Below, piece after piece: positions 1-8,986 of a stretch of DNA of 62,616 bases. A program made the position numbers and the translations under genes. Source of the DNA: Hyphomicrobiales bacterium (GTDB lineage: Bacteria > Pseudomonadota > Alphaproteobacteria > Rhizobiales > Rhizobiaceae). Numbering within the stretch: position 1 is the first letter of the stretch; each line of letters begins with the position of its first letter. Under the pieces are notes generated by a model. The model had not been told where the DNA came from. It searched no databases and worked only from the letters and a program-made list of their open reading frames with translations. The stretch is from contig UBMP01000021.1 of NCBI GenBank assembly GCA_900466575.1, positions 1-62,616 of the forward strand, given 5' to 3'.

Positions 1-33
1 GCCAAAACCGTTGATGGCAATTCGAATAGCCAT
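1..33 (-). CDS. gap: Glyceraldehyde-3-phosphate dehydrogenase, N-terminal start only
   Basis: Only the first 11 codons are inside the window, reading MAIRIAINGFG from an ATG at 33. This is the characteristic opening of the GAPDH Rossmann fold, the start of the NAD(P)-binding GxGxxG loop. The start lies 5 nt after the cbbT stop and follows a good ribosome site (GGGGAGGA), so it is the fourth visible gene of the cbb operon. In this setting it would reduce 1,3-bisphosphoglycerate in the Calvin cycle. The identification rests on the short motif plus operon context; the rest of the gene lies outside the window. Confidence 0.85.
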   Translation of the reverse strand, partial: MAIRIAINGFG

Positions 34-38
34 GGTGT

Positions 39-2039
39 TCATATCCTCCCCACAAGGCGGTGCGCCTCATCCGCCACATGCTGCGCGGTCATGCCGAAAT
101 GTGCGTAGAGCTGCGCTGCCGGACCCGATGCGCCGAAGCCGGGCATGCCGATGAACGAGCCGGTTTCGCCGACATAGCGGTCCCAGCCCATGCGACCGGC
201 CGCTTCGACGGCGATGCGGGGGGCGACCCCCAGCACATCGCGCCGATAGGTCAGGTCTTGGGCCTCGAACTTCTCCCAGGACGGCATGGACACGACGGCG
301 GCCTTGATGCCTGCGTCTTCCAGCTTGCGCGCCGCCTCGCGCACGATCTCGACCTCCGATCCGGTGGCGATCAGCGTGATATCGCGCTCACCCTCCGGCG
401 CATGGAGAAGGTAGGCGCCCCGCGCCGACAGGTTCTCGCGGCTCGAGGCTTCGCGCAGCATCGGCAGGTCCTGCCGCGACAGCGCCAGCACGCTCGGACG
501 TTCTTCGTCCTGAAGCGCGAGCTCCCAGCACTCCGCTGTCTCGATGATATCGGCGGGGCGGAAAACGTTGAGGTTGGGCGTGGCCCTCAACATCGCCAGA
601 TGCTCAACCGGCTGATGCGTTGGCCCGTCCTCGCCAAGCCCGATGGAATCGTGGGTCAGCACATAGATGACGCGCTGTTTCATAAGCGCCGAAAGGCGAA
701 TGCCGCCACGCGCATAGTCCGAGAAGACGAGGAATGTGCCGCCATAGGGAATGAAGCCACCATGCAGCGCCAGCCCGTTCATGGCGGCCGCCATGACATG
801 TTCGCGGATACCGTAATGGATGTAGCGGCCCGAGAAGTCGCCGGGGTGGATGGAGGCCGTCGTCGCCGTCTGCGTCAGGTTCGAGCCCGTCAGGTCTGCC
901 GAGCCGCCGACCGTATTGCCGACCACCCGATTGATGACATCGAGCGTCATCTGCGAGGCCTTGCGTGTCGCAACCTTCGTCTTCTTGTCGAAGTGCTCGG
1001 TGCGGAAATCGGAAAGTGCCGAGGCAAGAGATGCTGGCAGGCTTCTGTCTATCGCCGCATCGAATTCGGCGGCTGCGCCGCTGGCGGCCTTGCGGACCCG
1101 CCAGTTCAGATGCGCCTGACGACCGCGCTCCGCCACGTTCGTCCAGGCAGCGCGGATATTGGCCGGCACGACAAAGGGTTCATGCGTCCAGCCGAGATGT
1201 GCACGGGCGGCGGCAATTTCGTCAGCCCCGAGCGGCGCACCGTGGACATTGTGCGTGCCCTGCTTGTTGGGTGCGCCGAAGCCGATGACGGTCTTGCAGG
1301 CAATCAGGGAGGGCTTCTTCGATTTCCGGGCGCTGTCGATCGCCGAGCCAATCGCCTCCGGGTCATGCCCATCAACCGCCTGCACATGCCAGCCGGCGGC
1401 GGTGAAACGGGCCTTCTGGTCCATCGAGGTTGAGAGCGATGTCGCCCCGTCGATGGAGATGGAATTGTCATCCCACAATACGATCAGCTTCCCGAGACCC
1501 AGATGGCCCGCGAGATCGATCGCCTCATGGCTGATGCCTTCCTGCAGGCATCCGTCGCCGGCGATCACGTACGTGTGGTGATCAACGAGGTCGCCGAAGC
1601 GCGCGGCAAGCATCTCTTCGGCAATCGCCATGCCGACTGCGGTCGCGATCCCCTGCCCCAGCGGACCGGTCGTCGTCTCGATGCCGAGCGCATGGCCATA
1701 TTCCGGATGACCGGCGGTGACGGAGCCGAGCTGGCGGAAATTCCTGATCGCCTCGATATCCATGTCGGCATAGCCGAGGAGATGGTGGATCGCATATTGC
1801 AGCATAGAACCGTGGCCGGCGGACAGTACGAAGCGGTCGCGATCGGGCCAGTCGGGGCTCGATGGATCGATCTTGATGAAGCGGTTGAAGAGGACGGCGG
1901 CGACGTCGGCCATTCCCATGGGCATGCCCGGATGGCCGGAATTTGCCTTCTGCACTGCATCCATCGACAGGAAGCGCAGGGCATTCGCCATGTCCTTTTC
2001 GGTGGCGGCCATCTCGTCTGCCTTGATCTGAATGTTCAT
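39..2039 (-). CDS. cbbT: Transketolase, Calvin-cycle type
   Basis: A 666-residue transketolase, full length for the family. It moves two-carbon ketol units between sugar phosphates using thiamine diphosphate and regenerates pentose phosphates for CO2 fixation. Visible signatures are SGHPG near residue 34, the ThDP/metal motif GDG at 161-163 followed by [10 protein letters not shown], and the C-terminal half with GIREHVM and EDGPTHQP. The reading frame could start at 2054 as an ATGA overlap with cbbP, but the GAGGAGAG ribosome site sits just before the ATG at 2039 (MNIQIK), so I prefer that start. It lies third in the order cbbF-cbbP-cbbT-gap. Confidence 0.95.
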   Translation of the reverse strand: MNIQIKADEMAATEKDMANALRFLSMDAVQKANSGHPGMPMGMADVAAVLFNRFIKIDPSSPDWPDRDRFVLSAGHGSMLQYAIHHLLGYADMDIEAIRNFRQLGSVTAGHPEYGHALGIETTTGPLGQGIATAVGMAIAEEMLAARFGDLVDHHTYVIAGDGCLQEGISHEAIDLAGHLGLGKLIVLWDDNSISIDGATSLSTSMDQKARFTAAGWHVQAVDGHDPEAIGSAIDSARKSKKPSLIACKTVIGFGAPNKQGTHNVHGAPLGADEIAAARAHLGWTHEPFVVPANIRAAWTNVAERGRQAHLNWRVRKAASGAAAEFDAAIDRSLPASLASALSDFRTEHFDKKTKVATRKASQMTLDVINRVVGNTVGGSADLTGSNLTQTATTASIHPGDFSGRYIHYGIREHVMAAAMNGLALHGGFIPYGGTFLVFSDYARGGIRLSALMKQRVIYVLTHDSIGLGEDGPTHQPVEHLAMLRATPNLNVFRPADIIETAECWELALQDEERPSVLALSRQDLPMLREASSRENLSARGAYLLHAPEGERDITLIATGSEVEIVREAARKLEDAGIKAAVVSMPSWEKFEAQDLTYRRDVLGVAPRIAVEAAGRMGWDRYVGETGSFIGMPGFGASGPAAQLYAHFGMTAQHVADEAHRLVGRI

Positions 2040-2050
2040 GGGGTCTCTCC

Positions 2051-2923
2051 TCATGATGCCCGGCGCTTCTCATCGAGAAGCTTGTGAATGAGCGGCGTGA
2101 AAATGAGCTGCATGGCCAGATCGAGCTTTTCGCCGGAGACCACGATGGAATTGGCGCGCGACATGAAGCTGCCGGGCAGCATGGACAAGAGATAGGGAAA
2201 ATCGATGCCACGCGGATTGGCGAAGCGGATGACGAGCATCGATTCGGCCGGCGTCGGGATCCAGCGCGCGATGAAAGGGTTCGACGTGTCCACCGTCGGT
2301 ACGCGCTGGAAGTTGATGTTGGTGTGGGAGAATTGCGGGCAGATATAGTTCATGTAATCCGGCATGCGGCGCAGGATCGTGTCGCTGACATCCTCTGCCG
2401 AATAGCCGCGCGTTGCCTTGTCGCGATGGATCTTCTGGATCCATTCGAGATTGATGACCGGCACGACGCCAATCTTCAGATCGACATGGCGCGGCAGGTT
2501 GACCTTGTCGGTGACGGCGCAACCATGCAGGCCCTCGTAGAAGAGGAGATCGCTCGCCGGCAGGTCTTCCCAGTCGGTGAACGTGCCGGCCGGGACGCCG
2601 TAACGCGCCGCCTCGCGGTCGTCATGGACATAGTGGCGCGTCTTGCCCTTGCCGCGACGGCCATATTCCTCGAACACGGATTCCAGGATCTCCAGTTCGT
2701 TCGCATCGGGTCCGAAATGCGAATAGTGGCTGTTGCCCCGTGCATCCTCCTCGGCGATCTTCGCCTTCATGGCGACCCGGTCGTATTTGTGGAATGCATC
2801 GCCCTCAATGAAGGCGGCGGAAATCTTCTCGCGGCTGAAAATCTTGTCGAACGTATCGCGAACCGTGGTCGTTCCGGCGCCGGACGAGCCCGTGATGACG
2901 ATGATCGGAAATTTCTTGGACAT
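2051..2923 (-). CDS. cbbP: Phosphoribulokinase
   Basis: A 290-residue bacterial-type phosphoribulokinase, which phosphorylates ribulose 5-phosphate to ribulose 1,5-bisphosphate, the CO2 acceptor for RuBisCO. The N-terminal P-loop reads [11 protein letters not shown] at residues 10-20, as expected for the PRK/uridine kinase superfamily. The length matches the proteobacterial octameric enzymes rather than the longer cyanobacterial/plant type. This gene is diagnostic of a Calvin cycle and fixes the meaning of its neighbours. It starts 12 nt after the cbbF stop and its end is close to or overlaps cbbT, so the genes are co-transcribed. Confidence 0.96.
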   Translation of the reverse strand: MSKKFPIIVITGSSGAGTTTVRDTFDKIFSREKISAAFIEGDAFHKYDRVAMKAKIAEEDARGNSHYSHFGPDANELEILESVFEEYGRRGKGKTRHYVHDDREAARYGVPAGTFTDWEDLPASDLLFYEGLHGCAVTDKVNLPRHVDLKIGVVPVINLEWIQKIHRDKATRGYSAEDVSDTILRRMPDYMNYICPQFSHTNINFQRVPTVDTSNPFIARWIPTPAESMLVIRFANPRGIDFPYLLSMLPGSFMSRANSIVVSGEKLDLAMQLIFTPLIHKLLDEKRRAS

Positions 2924-2934
2924 GGATGTCCCCC

Positions 2935-3969
2935 TCAGGCGCTAAACAGGCCACGCTGCCCGAAAAGCGGGTGGCGCAGGCCAATTTCAGAGGGGGCGGC
3001 GAGGTAACGTGCTGCCTTGGCAACTTCGTACGAAGAGCCGAAGACGAGCGGCACGTGCTGGTGAATGTCTTCGGGTACGAGGTCGAGGATGCGCTGTGCA
3101 CCATCCGTGGCGCAACCGCCGGCCTGTTCCATCAGCATGGCGACGGGATTGGCCTCATAGACAAGGCGAAGGCGTCCGTGTCCATAACCTTTGCGGGCGT
3201 CGGCGGGGTAGAGATAAATCCCGCCCTTGACGAGGATGCGATAGACATCGGCGACCATCGAGGCGATCCAGCGCATGTTGTAGTCGGCACCACGCGCGCC
3301 CTCTGACCCCTTAATGCAATCGTCGACATAGGCCCGGACGGTCTCGTCCCAATGCCGGTAGTTGGACATGTTGATCGCGAAATTCGTCGTCTTTTCCGGA
3401 ACGATGACGCCGGTTCGCGTCTCGACGAAGGTGCCGAGATGCCGGGAGAAAGTGAAGATCGTCGTGCCCTGGCCGAGCGTCAGGATCAGCGCCAGTTGCG
3501 GACCATAGACGAAGATGCCCGCTGCCAGCTGGCAATTGCCGGTCTGCAGGAAGGAATCATCCTTATCCTCGAGTGCGGGCAGGATCGAGAAGATCGTGCC
3601 GATTGACATATTGATATCGACATTGGAGGAGCCGTCGAGCGGATCGAGCGCCAGCGCCAGCCGCCCATTGGCGGCGAGCGTTATCACATCGGGCTGCTCT
3701 TCGGATGCATAATGGACCACATCGGCCTTGCGGGCCGCCTCAACGAACAACTGATCGGCATGAATATCAAGCGCATGCTGCGCATCGCCGCTGGCATTGT
3801 GGCTTGTCGAATTGAGGCTTTCCACATTGGCAAGCCCTTCCTCGATCGTCTTGTTCAAGGCGCAGGCCGCAACCGCCAGGTGGCGGACCAGCAACACCAC
3901 TGCCTGTGTCAAAGCACCGCCACGGCTGGCATGGGAACCCAGATAGGCATCAAGGGTCGCTCCGCTCAT
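2935..3969 (-). CDS. cbbF: Fructose-1,6-bisphosphatase class I
   Basis: A 344-residue class I FBPase, which may also act on sedoheptulose bisphosphate in the Calvin cycle. The metal- and phosphate-binding motif DPLDGSSN is at about residues 109-116, and the C-terminal YPADARKGYGHGRLRLVYEA segment is typical. It is the first gene of the cbb operon, preceded by a strong GGGGAGGA ribosome site and divergent from cbbR. I assign it as the cbb isoform from its position next to phosphoribulokinase; a housekeeping fbp may exist elsewhere in the genome. Confidence 0.94.
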   Translation of the reverse strand: MSGATLDAYLGSHASRGGALTQAVVLLVRHLAVAACALNKTIEEGLANVESLNSTSHNASGDAQHALDIHADQLFVEAARKADVVHYASEEQPDVITLAANGRLALALDPLDGSSNVDINMSIGTIFSILPALEDKDDSFLQTGNCQLAAGIFVYGPQLALILTLGQGTTIFTFSRHLGTFVETRTGVIVPEKTTNFAINMSNYRHWDETVRAYVDDCIKGSEGARGADYNMRWIASMVADVYRILVKGGIYLYPADARKGYGHGRLRLVYEANPVAMLMEQAGGCATDGAQRILDLVPEDIHQHVPLVFGSSYEVAKAARYLAAPSEIGLRHPLFGQRGLFSA

Positions 3970-4072
3970 GTTTTCCTCCCCAGTTCGAAACTGAAGAGAG
4001 CATCCGGCAATCAGTGAAATAATGGAATTTTATTTAATTTACATAAGCGATAAATTTTTCTAATCTGCCGGC
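3970..4072. promoter_or_regulatory. cbbF/cbbR divergent promoter with CbbR-type sites
   Basis: This 103-bp divergent intergenic region is AT-rich against its surroundings, especially 4021-4062. It contains an inverted repeat TTAT-N9-ATAA at 4030-4046, which also satisfies the LysR-type T-N11-A rule (T4031, A4043). CbbR regulators bind such sites and activate cbb operons when reductant or organic-phosphate signals change. The motif is seen in the sequence; the binding is inferred. Confidence 0.6.
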
Positions 4073-5011
4073 ATGCACAGTGTCACTCTACGGCAGCTCC
4101 GGGCCGTCAAGGCAATCCACGAAACGGGCAAAATCATCAAGGCTGCCAATAGGTTGGGGCTGACGGGCCCGGCCGTGACCATCCAGCTGCAACAGCTGGA
4201 GGAAGAGCTTGGCGTCACGCTCTTTGACCGCCTCCCAGAAGGGCTGCGTCCAACCGCCGCAGGCCGGGCGGTGATCGACGCAGCCGAAGCGATCGACGAG
4301 CGACTTCGCATTCTCGACGACGAGGTAGAGTCAATCGCAAAGGGCCGGCGCGGAACGCTGAAGCTTGGCGTCGTCTCGACCGCGAAATATTTCGCCCCAC
4401 GGCTGATGGCTGGATTCTCCCGAAAATTTCCCGACATCCAGCTGGATCTGAAGATCGGCAACAGGGAAGAAATCATTCGCTCCCTTGGCGACCATCGCTT
4501 CGACATCGCGTTGATGGGCCGGCCTCCCCGCGACCTACCGGTGAACTCTCTGATCTTCGGCGATCATCCGCTCGTCATCATCGCACCTGCCGATCATCCA
4601 CTTGCCCATCGCCGAGACATCTCGAAGGAAGACATTGCCAGAGAGGACTTTCTCATTCGCGAAGCAGGTTCGGGAACACGAATCTCGCTGGAAATATTCT
4701 TCGCGGACGTTCCGTCAAAACTTGAAAACCTCGGCAGCGAGATGGCCTCCAACGAGACGATCAAACAGGCAGTCATGGCCGGCATGGGGATCGGCTTCAT
4801 CTCGGCCCATACGGTGGAGATGGAACTGGACTTTCAAAAGCTGGTGATCCTCGATGTCGTCGGCACACCGATCCGGCGAGACTGGTTCTCTGTCTGGCGC
4901 AACGACCGGGTGTTCACTCCGGCCATGCAGATATTCAACAGCTTCCTGCGAGAAGAAGGGGCGAGGTACCTGCCTCTGATCGGCAAGCCCTATCCGATGC
5001 AGGAAATCTAA
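4073..5011 (+). CDS. cbbR: LysR-family regulator of the cbb operon
   Basis: A 312-residue LysR-type regulator. The N-terminal winged helix-turn-helix covers roughly residues 4-63 (LRQLRAVKAIHETGKIIKAA opening, then EEELGVTLFDRLPEGL), followed by a substrate-binding-like effector domain. Its place directly opposite cbbF and its similarity to the CbbR pattern make it the activator of the operon. It probably also represses its own transcription from the shared intergenic region. There is no strong ribosome site before the ATG, which is common for autoregulated LysR genes. Confidence 0.9.
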   Translation: MHSVTLRQLRAVKAIHETGKIIKAANRLGLTGPAVTIQLQQLEEELGVTLFDRLPEGLRPTAAGRAVIDAAEAIDERLRILDDEVESIAKGRRGTLKLGVVSTAKYFAPRLMAGFSRKFPDIQLDLKIGNREEIIRSLGDHRFDIALMGRPPRDLPVNSLIFGDHPLVIIAPADHPLAHRRDISKEDIAREDFLIREAGSGTRISLEIFFADVPSKLENLGSEMASNETIKQAVMAGMGIGFISAHTVEMELDFQKLVILDVVGTPIRRDWFSVWRNDRVFTPAMQIFNSFLREEGARYLPLIGKPYPMQEI

Positions 5012-5187
5012 CACCCATCAAAGCCGCTTATGCATGCACAAGGTGCCGCGCCGCCGCCCGTCTCAGCCTCGATGCGCCCCTCATCCGTCAGATGCATCCC
5101 CAGCGCCGGCGTCCGATCGAAACCGGTGAAGAGATGCTGGATAGCGATCTGTCCGCCTTCATTGGCCTCGCCCAAGTCGTGCAGACC
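5008..5187 (-). pseudogene. Open 59-codon gene remnant, family not recognised
   Basis: After cbbR the minus strand holds 59 sense codons bounded by in-frame TAG codons at both ends. The peptide includes LHDLGEANEGGQIAIQHLF and DRTPALGMHLTDEGRIEAE, a protein-like composition with normal third-position GC, but there is no start codon with a ribosome site. It overlaps the last codons of cbbR. I read it as the C-terminal debris of a gene lost during rearrangement, and I could not recognise the parent family. The rest of the gap to 5391 shows nothing clear beyond a presumed promoter for the next gene. Confidence 0.35.
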
Positions 5188-5391
5188 CTAAGCGCTTCTT
5201 GCCCTCCCCTATCGTATTCGTATGTGGCGCGGAGTGGACTCAGTTTTTCAGACGATAGGCGCATTTAAGGTTTTCAAGGCTCGCGAAGCGCCTTCTCTCA
5301 CCCCATGTCGTGAACGCGCTTAGCGCCGTCAGCTAAAACTCAGCTTGGATGTGCCAGAATTCGCTCATGTTTGAAAAAGCAGGAGCTTGAA

Positions 5392-5862
5392 ATGAAACGA
5401 TTGCTGACCGCCCTCGCCATGACGACCGCCTTGACTGTTCCCGGTCTTGCCATGGCCCGCCAGGTCACCCTGACGGCGAACATGACCAATTACGGTGGTA
5501 ATAACGCCTTCCTCGTCGTCTATCTCACCGATGCACAGGGCAAATACGCCAAGACGCTCTGGATGGCGGGCGGGCGGGCCAAATATTACCGGCATCTGAC
5601 CGACTGGTATCGGGAAACGGCTGGCAATCCGGGCGACATCTCCGGCATCACGGGGGCAAGCGTCGGCTCCGGGCGCCAGCTGAAGGTGACCGTCGATCTG
5701 GCCGATGCGCTGCTGGACGCCGGCTATCAGCTCCATATCGATTCCGCCGTCGAAGATATGCGCGAAAGCCCCTCCGAAATCACCATGCCGCTCACGGCTG
5801 CGGGTGCCGGAAAGCTGGCGCGCGGCCAGCGCTATATCGCCAATTTCCAGTACAAGATGTGA
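5392..5862 (+). CDS. DUF2271 exported protein, likely flavinylated
   Basis: A 156-residue protein with a clear Sec signal peptide (MKRLLTALAM then a hydrophobic run ending AMA near residue 22), so the mature part is periplasmic. The remainder matches the DUF2271 pattern. The upstream TTG at 5371 is open in frame, but AGGAG at 5381-5385 selects the ATG at 5392. Residues 86-90 read ITGAS inside GDISGITGASVGSG, which resembles the [ST]GA[ST] flavinylation motif that ApbE modifies. ApbE is encoded two genes downstream. I infer that this protein carries covalent FMN and exchanges electrons with the PepSY membrane protein that follows 12 nt later. The DUF2271 assignment comes from family memory, not a search. 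Confidence 0.8.
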   Translation: MKRLLTALAMTTALTVPGLAMARQVTLTANMTNYGGNNAFLVVYLTDAQGKYAKTLWMAGGRAKYYRHLTDWYRETAGNPGDISGITGASVGSGRQLKVTVDLADALLDAGYQLHIDSAVEDMRESPSEITMPLTAAGAGKLARGQRYIANFQYKM

Positions 5863-5874
5863 TCGGATACGAAC

Positions 5875-8085
5875 ATGCTGCGCCTTGCTCACCGCTGGCC
5901 CGGCCTTCTGGCTGCCATCCTCGTCATCTTCATGTCGCTGAGCGGCGCGGCGCTGTCGGTTTTTCCGGCGCTCGAAAGCCTCTCGACGCCGGCGCAGACG
6001 GAAAGCAATCTGGATGCCGGCACGGTCGCGGCCAGAATTCAGTCTGTCTATCCATCGGTCACCGAGATCAGGGTTTCGCCGGCGGGACGCGTGACGGCTT
6101 ACTGGTCTGATGCAGATAATCAGTCCCAGTCTGCCACCATCGATCCGGCAACCGGCAAGGCCGTCGCGAGTGCAGAAACGCCGGCAGCGGAACGCTGGCT
6201 GAAGAACTTGCATCGCTCGCTCTTCATGGGCGAAAACGGCCGGATCGTCGCTGCCATCGGCGCCGTGACGATGCTGGTCCTCTCCGTCTCGGGCCTGTTC
6301 CTCGTGGCGCGCCGGACGGGTGGGTGGAGACGCTTCTTCTCGCCGCTGAGAGGTGCATCAAGCGCACGGGTTCATGTCGAACTCGCCCGCATCAGCGTCG
6401 CCGGCCTGCTTCTGTCATCGCTGACGGCGCTCTGGATGAGCGCATCGACTTTCGGCCTTCTCCCCGAAAGCGCCGACGGACCCGCCACGCCCGCCACAAC
6501 AAGCGGTCGCACAGCCTATGCGCTCGACCGGATGCCCGCCCTCAACACGCTGCCTATCGATGCATTGCGTGACCTGACCTTCCCCGCTCAGGGCGATACC
6601 AACGACGTCTATACGCTCAAGACAACGACCGGCACCGGCTATCTTGATCAGGGCAACGGCAAGATGCTGGGCTGGAGCAGCGCCAGTGTCTGGGATCGTA
6701 TTGGCGATACGGTGAAGATGCTGCATACAGGCCGTGGCGCGGCCCTCCTGGGGCTGGCCCTCGGGCTCATGTCGCTCGCCGTGCCGGCCATGGCCGTGAC
6801 GGGGGCGATCCAGTGGTGGACTGCGCGTCAGTCAAGGCCGCGCATTCGCGGCAATGCAAGCGCCGGCCGCGCGGGCACGATCATCCTCGTCGGCAGCGAA
6901 GGCGGCGCGACCTTCGGTTTTGCAGCCACGCTTCATGCCGCACTTACCAAAGCCGGCGAACACGTTCATGTCGCACCCATGTCCGCCTTCGAGCCGCAGC
7001 GCTACGGCATGGTGAAGCGCATCATCATCATGGCGGCCACCTATGGCGACGGCGATGCGCCGGCTTCGGCCCGGAACTTTCTGAAGCTGCTGGCCGCAGC
7101 CAGCCCGATGCGCAATGTGGCTGTCGGGGTTCTCGGCTTCGGCGACCGCAGCTTCCCGCATTTTTGCGGCTTTGCCCGGCAGGTGGACGAGGAACTGGAA
7201 AAGAGCGGATGGGCGACCCTGTTGCCGTTTGACACTGTCGACCGGCAATCCCCGCAGGATTTTACGCGCTGGGGCCGCACATTGGGCGAGGCAATGGGCA
7301 TTCCGCTCGATCTTCATCACGCGCCCGTCGTGCCGCAACTCACGGGACTGACGCTGATATCGCGCCGCGACTATGGCGCGGCCGTGCAGGCTCCCGCCGC
7401 CATTCTCCGCTTCGCCCTGCCACGGACGAGCTTCTGGGAGACGCTGACTGGCAAGGCGCCCCGCTTTTCCGCCGGCGATCTCATCGGCATCGTTCCGCAT
7501 GGCTCGAATACGCCGCGCTTCTATTCGCTGGCTTCTTCTTCGCGAGACGGCTTTGTCGAAATCTGCGTGCGAAAGCATCCGGGCGGCCTCTGCTCAAGCC
7601 GGCTTGTCGACCTGATGCCGGGAGACAAGGTCCATGTGTTCTTCCGCGCCAACCCGGATTTCCGCCCGGCGAAAAACAAAAAGCCGGTCGTGATGATCGG
7701 CGCAGGCACCGGCATCGGGCCGCTGGCAGGCTTCATCCGTGACAATGCGGCCAAGCGCCCCATGCATCTGTTTTTCGGCGCACGCCACCCCTCCAGCGAT
7801 GTGTTCTATGCGCCGGAAATCGATCGCTGGCTCCGCGAAGGCAAGCTGACCTCCATCGAAACAGCCTTTTCCCGCACGGCAGCGCGCAGCTACGTCCAGG
7901 ATGCCGTACGCCGGGATGGGCAGCGGCTGGCCGGCCTGATTGCTTCGGGTGCGCAGATCATGGTCTGCGGCGGCGCGGATATGGCGTCAGGTGTCAAAAC
8001 AGCGCTTGGCGATATTCTCGCCCCGCTGAACCTGACAACCGCCAAGCTGAAAGCCGAAGGTCGCTATGTCGAAGACGTCTACTGA
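5875..8085 (+). CDS. PepSY membrane / flavodoxin / ferredoxin-reductase fusion oxidoreductase
   Basis: A 736-residue three-part membrane flavoprotein. Residues 1-320 form a PepSY-TM module with four membrane segments (about 8-32, 124-145, 168-192, 286-312). Histidines at 7, 113, 167 and 284 lie next to these helices and could ligate heme. Residues about 335-475 are a flavodoxin domain (TYGDGDAP near 389, GFGDRSFPHF near 421), as in sulfite-reductase and P450-reductase flavoproteins. The C-terminal part is an FAD/NAD(P)H reductase, with PRFYSLASSS near 547 and the nucleotide loop GAGTGIGPLAGF at 609-620. It should move electrons from cytoplasmic NAD(P)H through FAD and FMN, then heme, to the periplasmic DUF2271 partner. 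The downstream ApbE gene overlaps its end by 20 nt. Confidence 0.88.
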   Translation: MLRLAHRWPGLLAAILVIFMSLSGAALSVFPALESLSTPAQTESNLDAGTVAARIQSVYPSVTEIRVSPAGRVTAYWSDADNQSQSATIDPATGKAVASAETPAAERWLKNLHRSLFMGENGRIVAAIGAVTMLVLSVSGLFLVARRTGGWRRFFSPLRGASSARVHVELARISVAGLLLSSLTALWMSASTFGLLPESADGPATPATTSGRTAYALDRMPALNTLPIDALRDLTFPAQGDTNDVYTLKTTTGTGYLDQGNGKMLGWSSASVWDRIGDTVKMLHTGRGAALLGLALGLMSLAVPAMAVTGAIQWWTARQSRPRIRGNASAGRAGTIILVGSEGGATFGFAATLHAALTKAGEHVHVAPMSAFEPQRYGMVKRIIIMAATYGDGDAPASARNFLKLLAAASPMRNVAVGVLGFGDRSFPHFCGFARQVDEELEKSGWATLLPFDTVDRQSPQDFTRWGRTLGEAMGIPLDLHHAPVVPQLTGLTLISRRDYGAAVQAPAAILRFALPRTSFWETLTGKAPRFSAGDLIGIVPHGSNTPRFYSLASSSRDGFVEICVRKHPGGLCSSRLVDLMPGDKVHVFFRANPDFRPAKNKKPVVMIGAGTGIGPLAGFIRDNAAKRPMHLFFGARHPSSDVFYAPEIDRWLREGKLTSIETAFSRTAARSYVQDAVRRDGQRLAGLIASGAQIMVCGGADMASGVKTALGDILAPLNLTTAKLKAEGRYVEDVY

Positions 8086-8986
8086 CCTCACCCGTCACGC
8101 GCTGAACGGCTCGACCATGGGCACGCGCTGGTCCGCGATTTTCTTCGCGGACGCCGGTTTCGATCTCGGTGGCCTTCGGGATGCTTTGCAGTCCGCTGTC
8201 AATGAGGTGGACGACCTGATGTCGACCTGGAAACCGGACAGCGCGCTCATGCGCTTCAACGCCGCGCCGGAAAATATCTGGCTGCCCCTGCCCGACCGGC
8301 TTCTGGAGGTTCTGGACTATGGCCTGGACGTCGGACGCCAATCCGGCGGCGCTTTCGATATTGGTCTCGGGGATGCGGTCTCTGCCTGGGGTTTCGGCGC
8401 GGCGGATGCAGATGCAGGACAGATCAGGGCTGCACTTCAGGCCGTGCGTCAGCCAGCCCACTCTGTCCTCCAACTCGACCGCGCCAAGGGTCTTGCCCGC
8501 AAGTCCGGCCCGTTGCCGATCGACCTCTCCGGCATCGCCAAGGGTTATGGCGTTGATCGGCTGGCCCAGGTGGCGCAACAGAGCGGCCTGAATCACGGGC
8601 TCTTTGCCATCGACGGTGAACTCGTGGCGCTAGGATGCCGTCCTGATGGGTCAGACTGGGCTGTCGCGGTCGAAAAGCCGGATTATGGCGTCCGCAGTCC
8701 GCATTCCATGCTTGAGCTCCGAAACACGGCCGTCGCGACATCCGGTGATTATCGCCATTGGGTCGATGTGAAGGGCACCCGGCTGTCGCACACGATCGAC
8801 CCTTTCCGTGGCGCACCCCTTTTGAAAAGTCCTGCATCGGTGACGGTTCTGGCGCCGAACTGCATGGCGGCCGACGCCTGGGCGACCGCCTTCATGGTGC
8901 TGGGCGAGGAGCGCAGCAGGACGCAAGCGAAAGCGCTCGGCTTCGAGGTTCTGTTTCTGGAACGGGAGGCAGGCAGGGCGGCGTGA
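8066..8986 (+). CDS. apbE: FAD:protein FMN transferase (ApbE family)
   Basis: A 306-residue ApbE-family enzyme, which attaches FMN from FAD to a Thr/Ser of target proteins. Family motifs are visible: STMGTRWSAIF near the start, VDDLMSTWKPDSALMRFN, IDLSGIAKGYGVDRLA and SHTIDPFRGAPL, with NCMAADAWATAFMVLG close to the C terminus. I see no signal peptide or lipobox at the N terminus (MSKTSTDLTRHALNG), which is odd because most ApbE proteins act outside the cytoplasm. It may therefore act before export, or the start may be misread. It overlaps the reductase gene by 20 nt, which implies translational coupling. Its likely substrate is the DUF2271 protein of the same operon. Confidence 0.92.
   Translation: MSKTSTDLTRHALNGSTMGTRWSAIFFADAGFDLGGLRDALQSAVNEVDDLMSTWKPDSALMRFNAAPENIWLPLPDRLLEVLDYGLDVGRQSGGAFDIGLGDAVSAWGFGAADADAGQIRAALQAVRQPAHSVLQLDRAKGLARKSGPLPIDLSGIAKGYGVDRLAQVAQQSGLNHGLFAIDGELVALGCRPDGSDWAVAVEKPDYGVRSPHSMLELRNTAVATSGDYRHWVDVKGTRLSHTIDPFRGAPLLKSPASVTVLAPNCMAADAWATAFMVLGEERSRTQAKALGFEVLFLEREAGRAA

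Noticed and set aside
60-1433. Long plus-strand open frame inside cbbT
   Set aside because: It is antisense to a clear full-length transketolase; GC-rich genes often leave a long opposite frame open. It has no ribosome site or recognisable motif.
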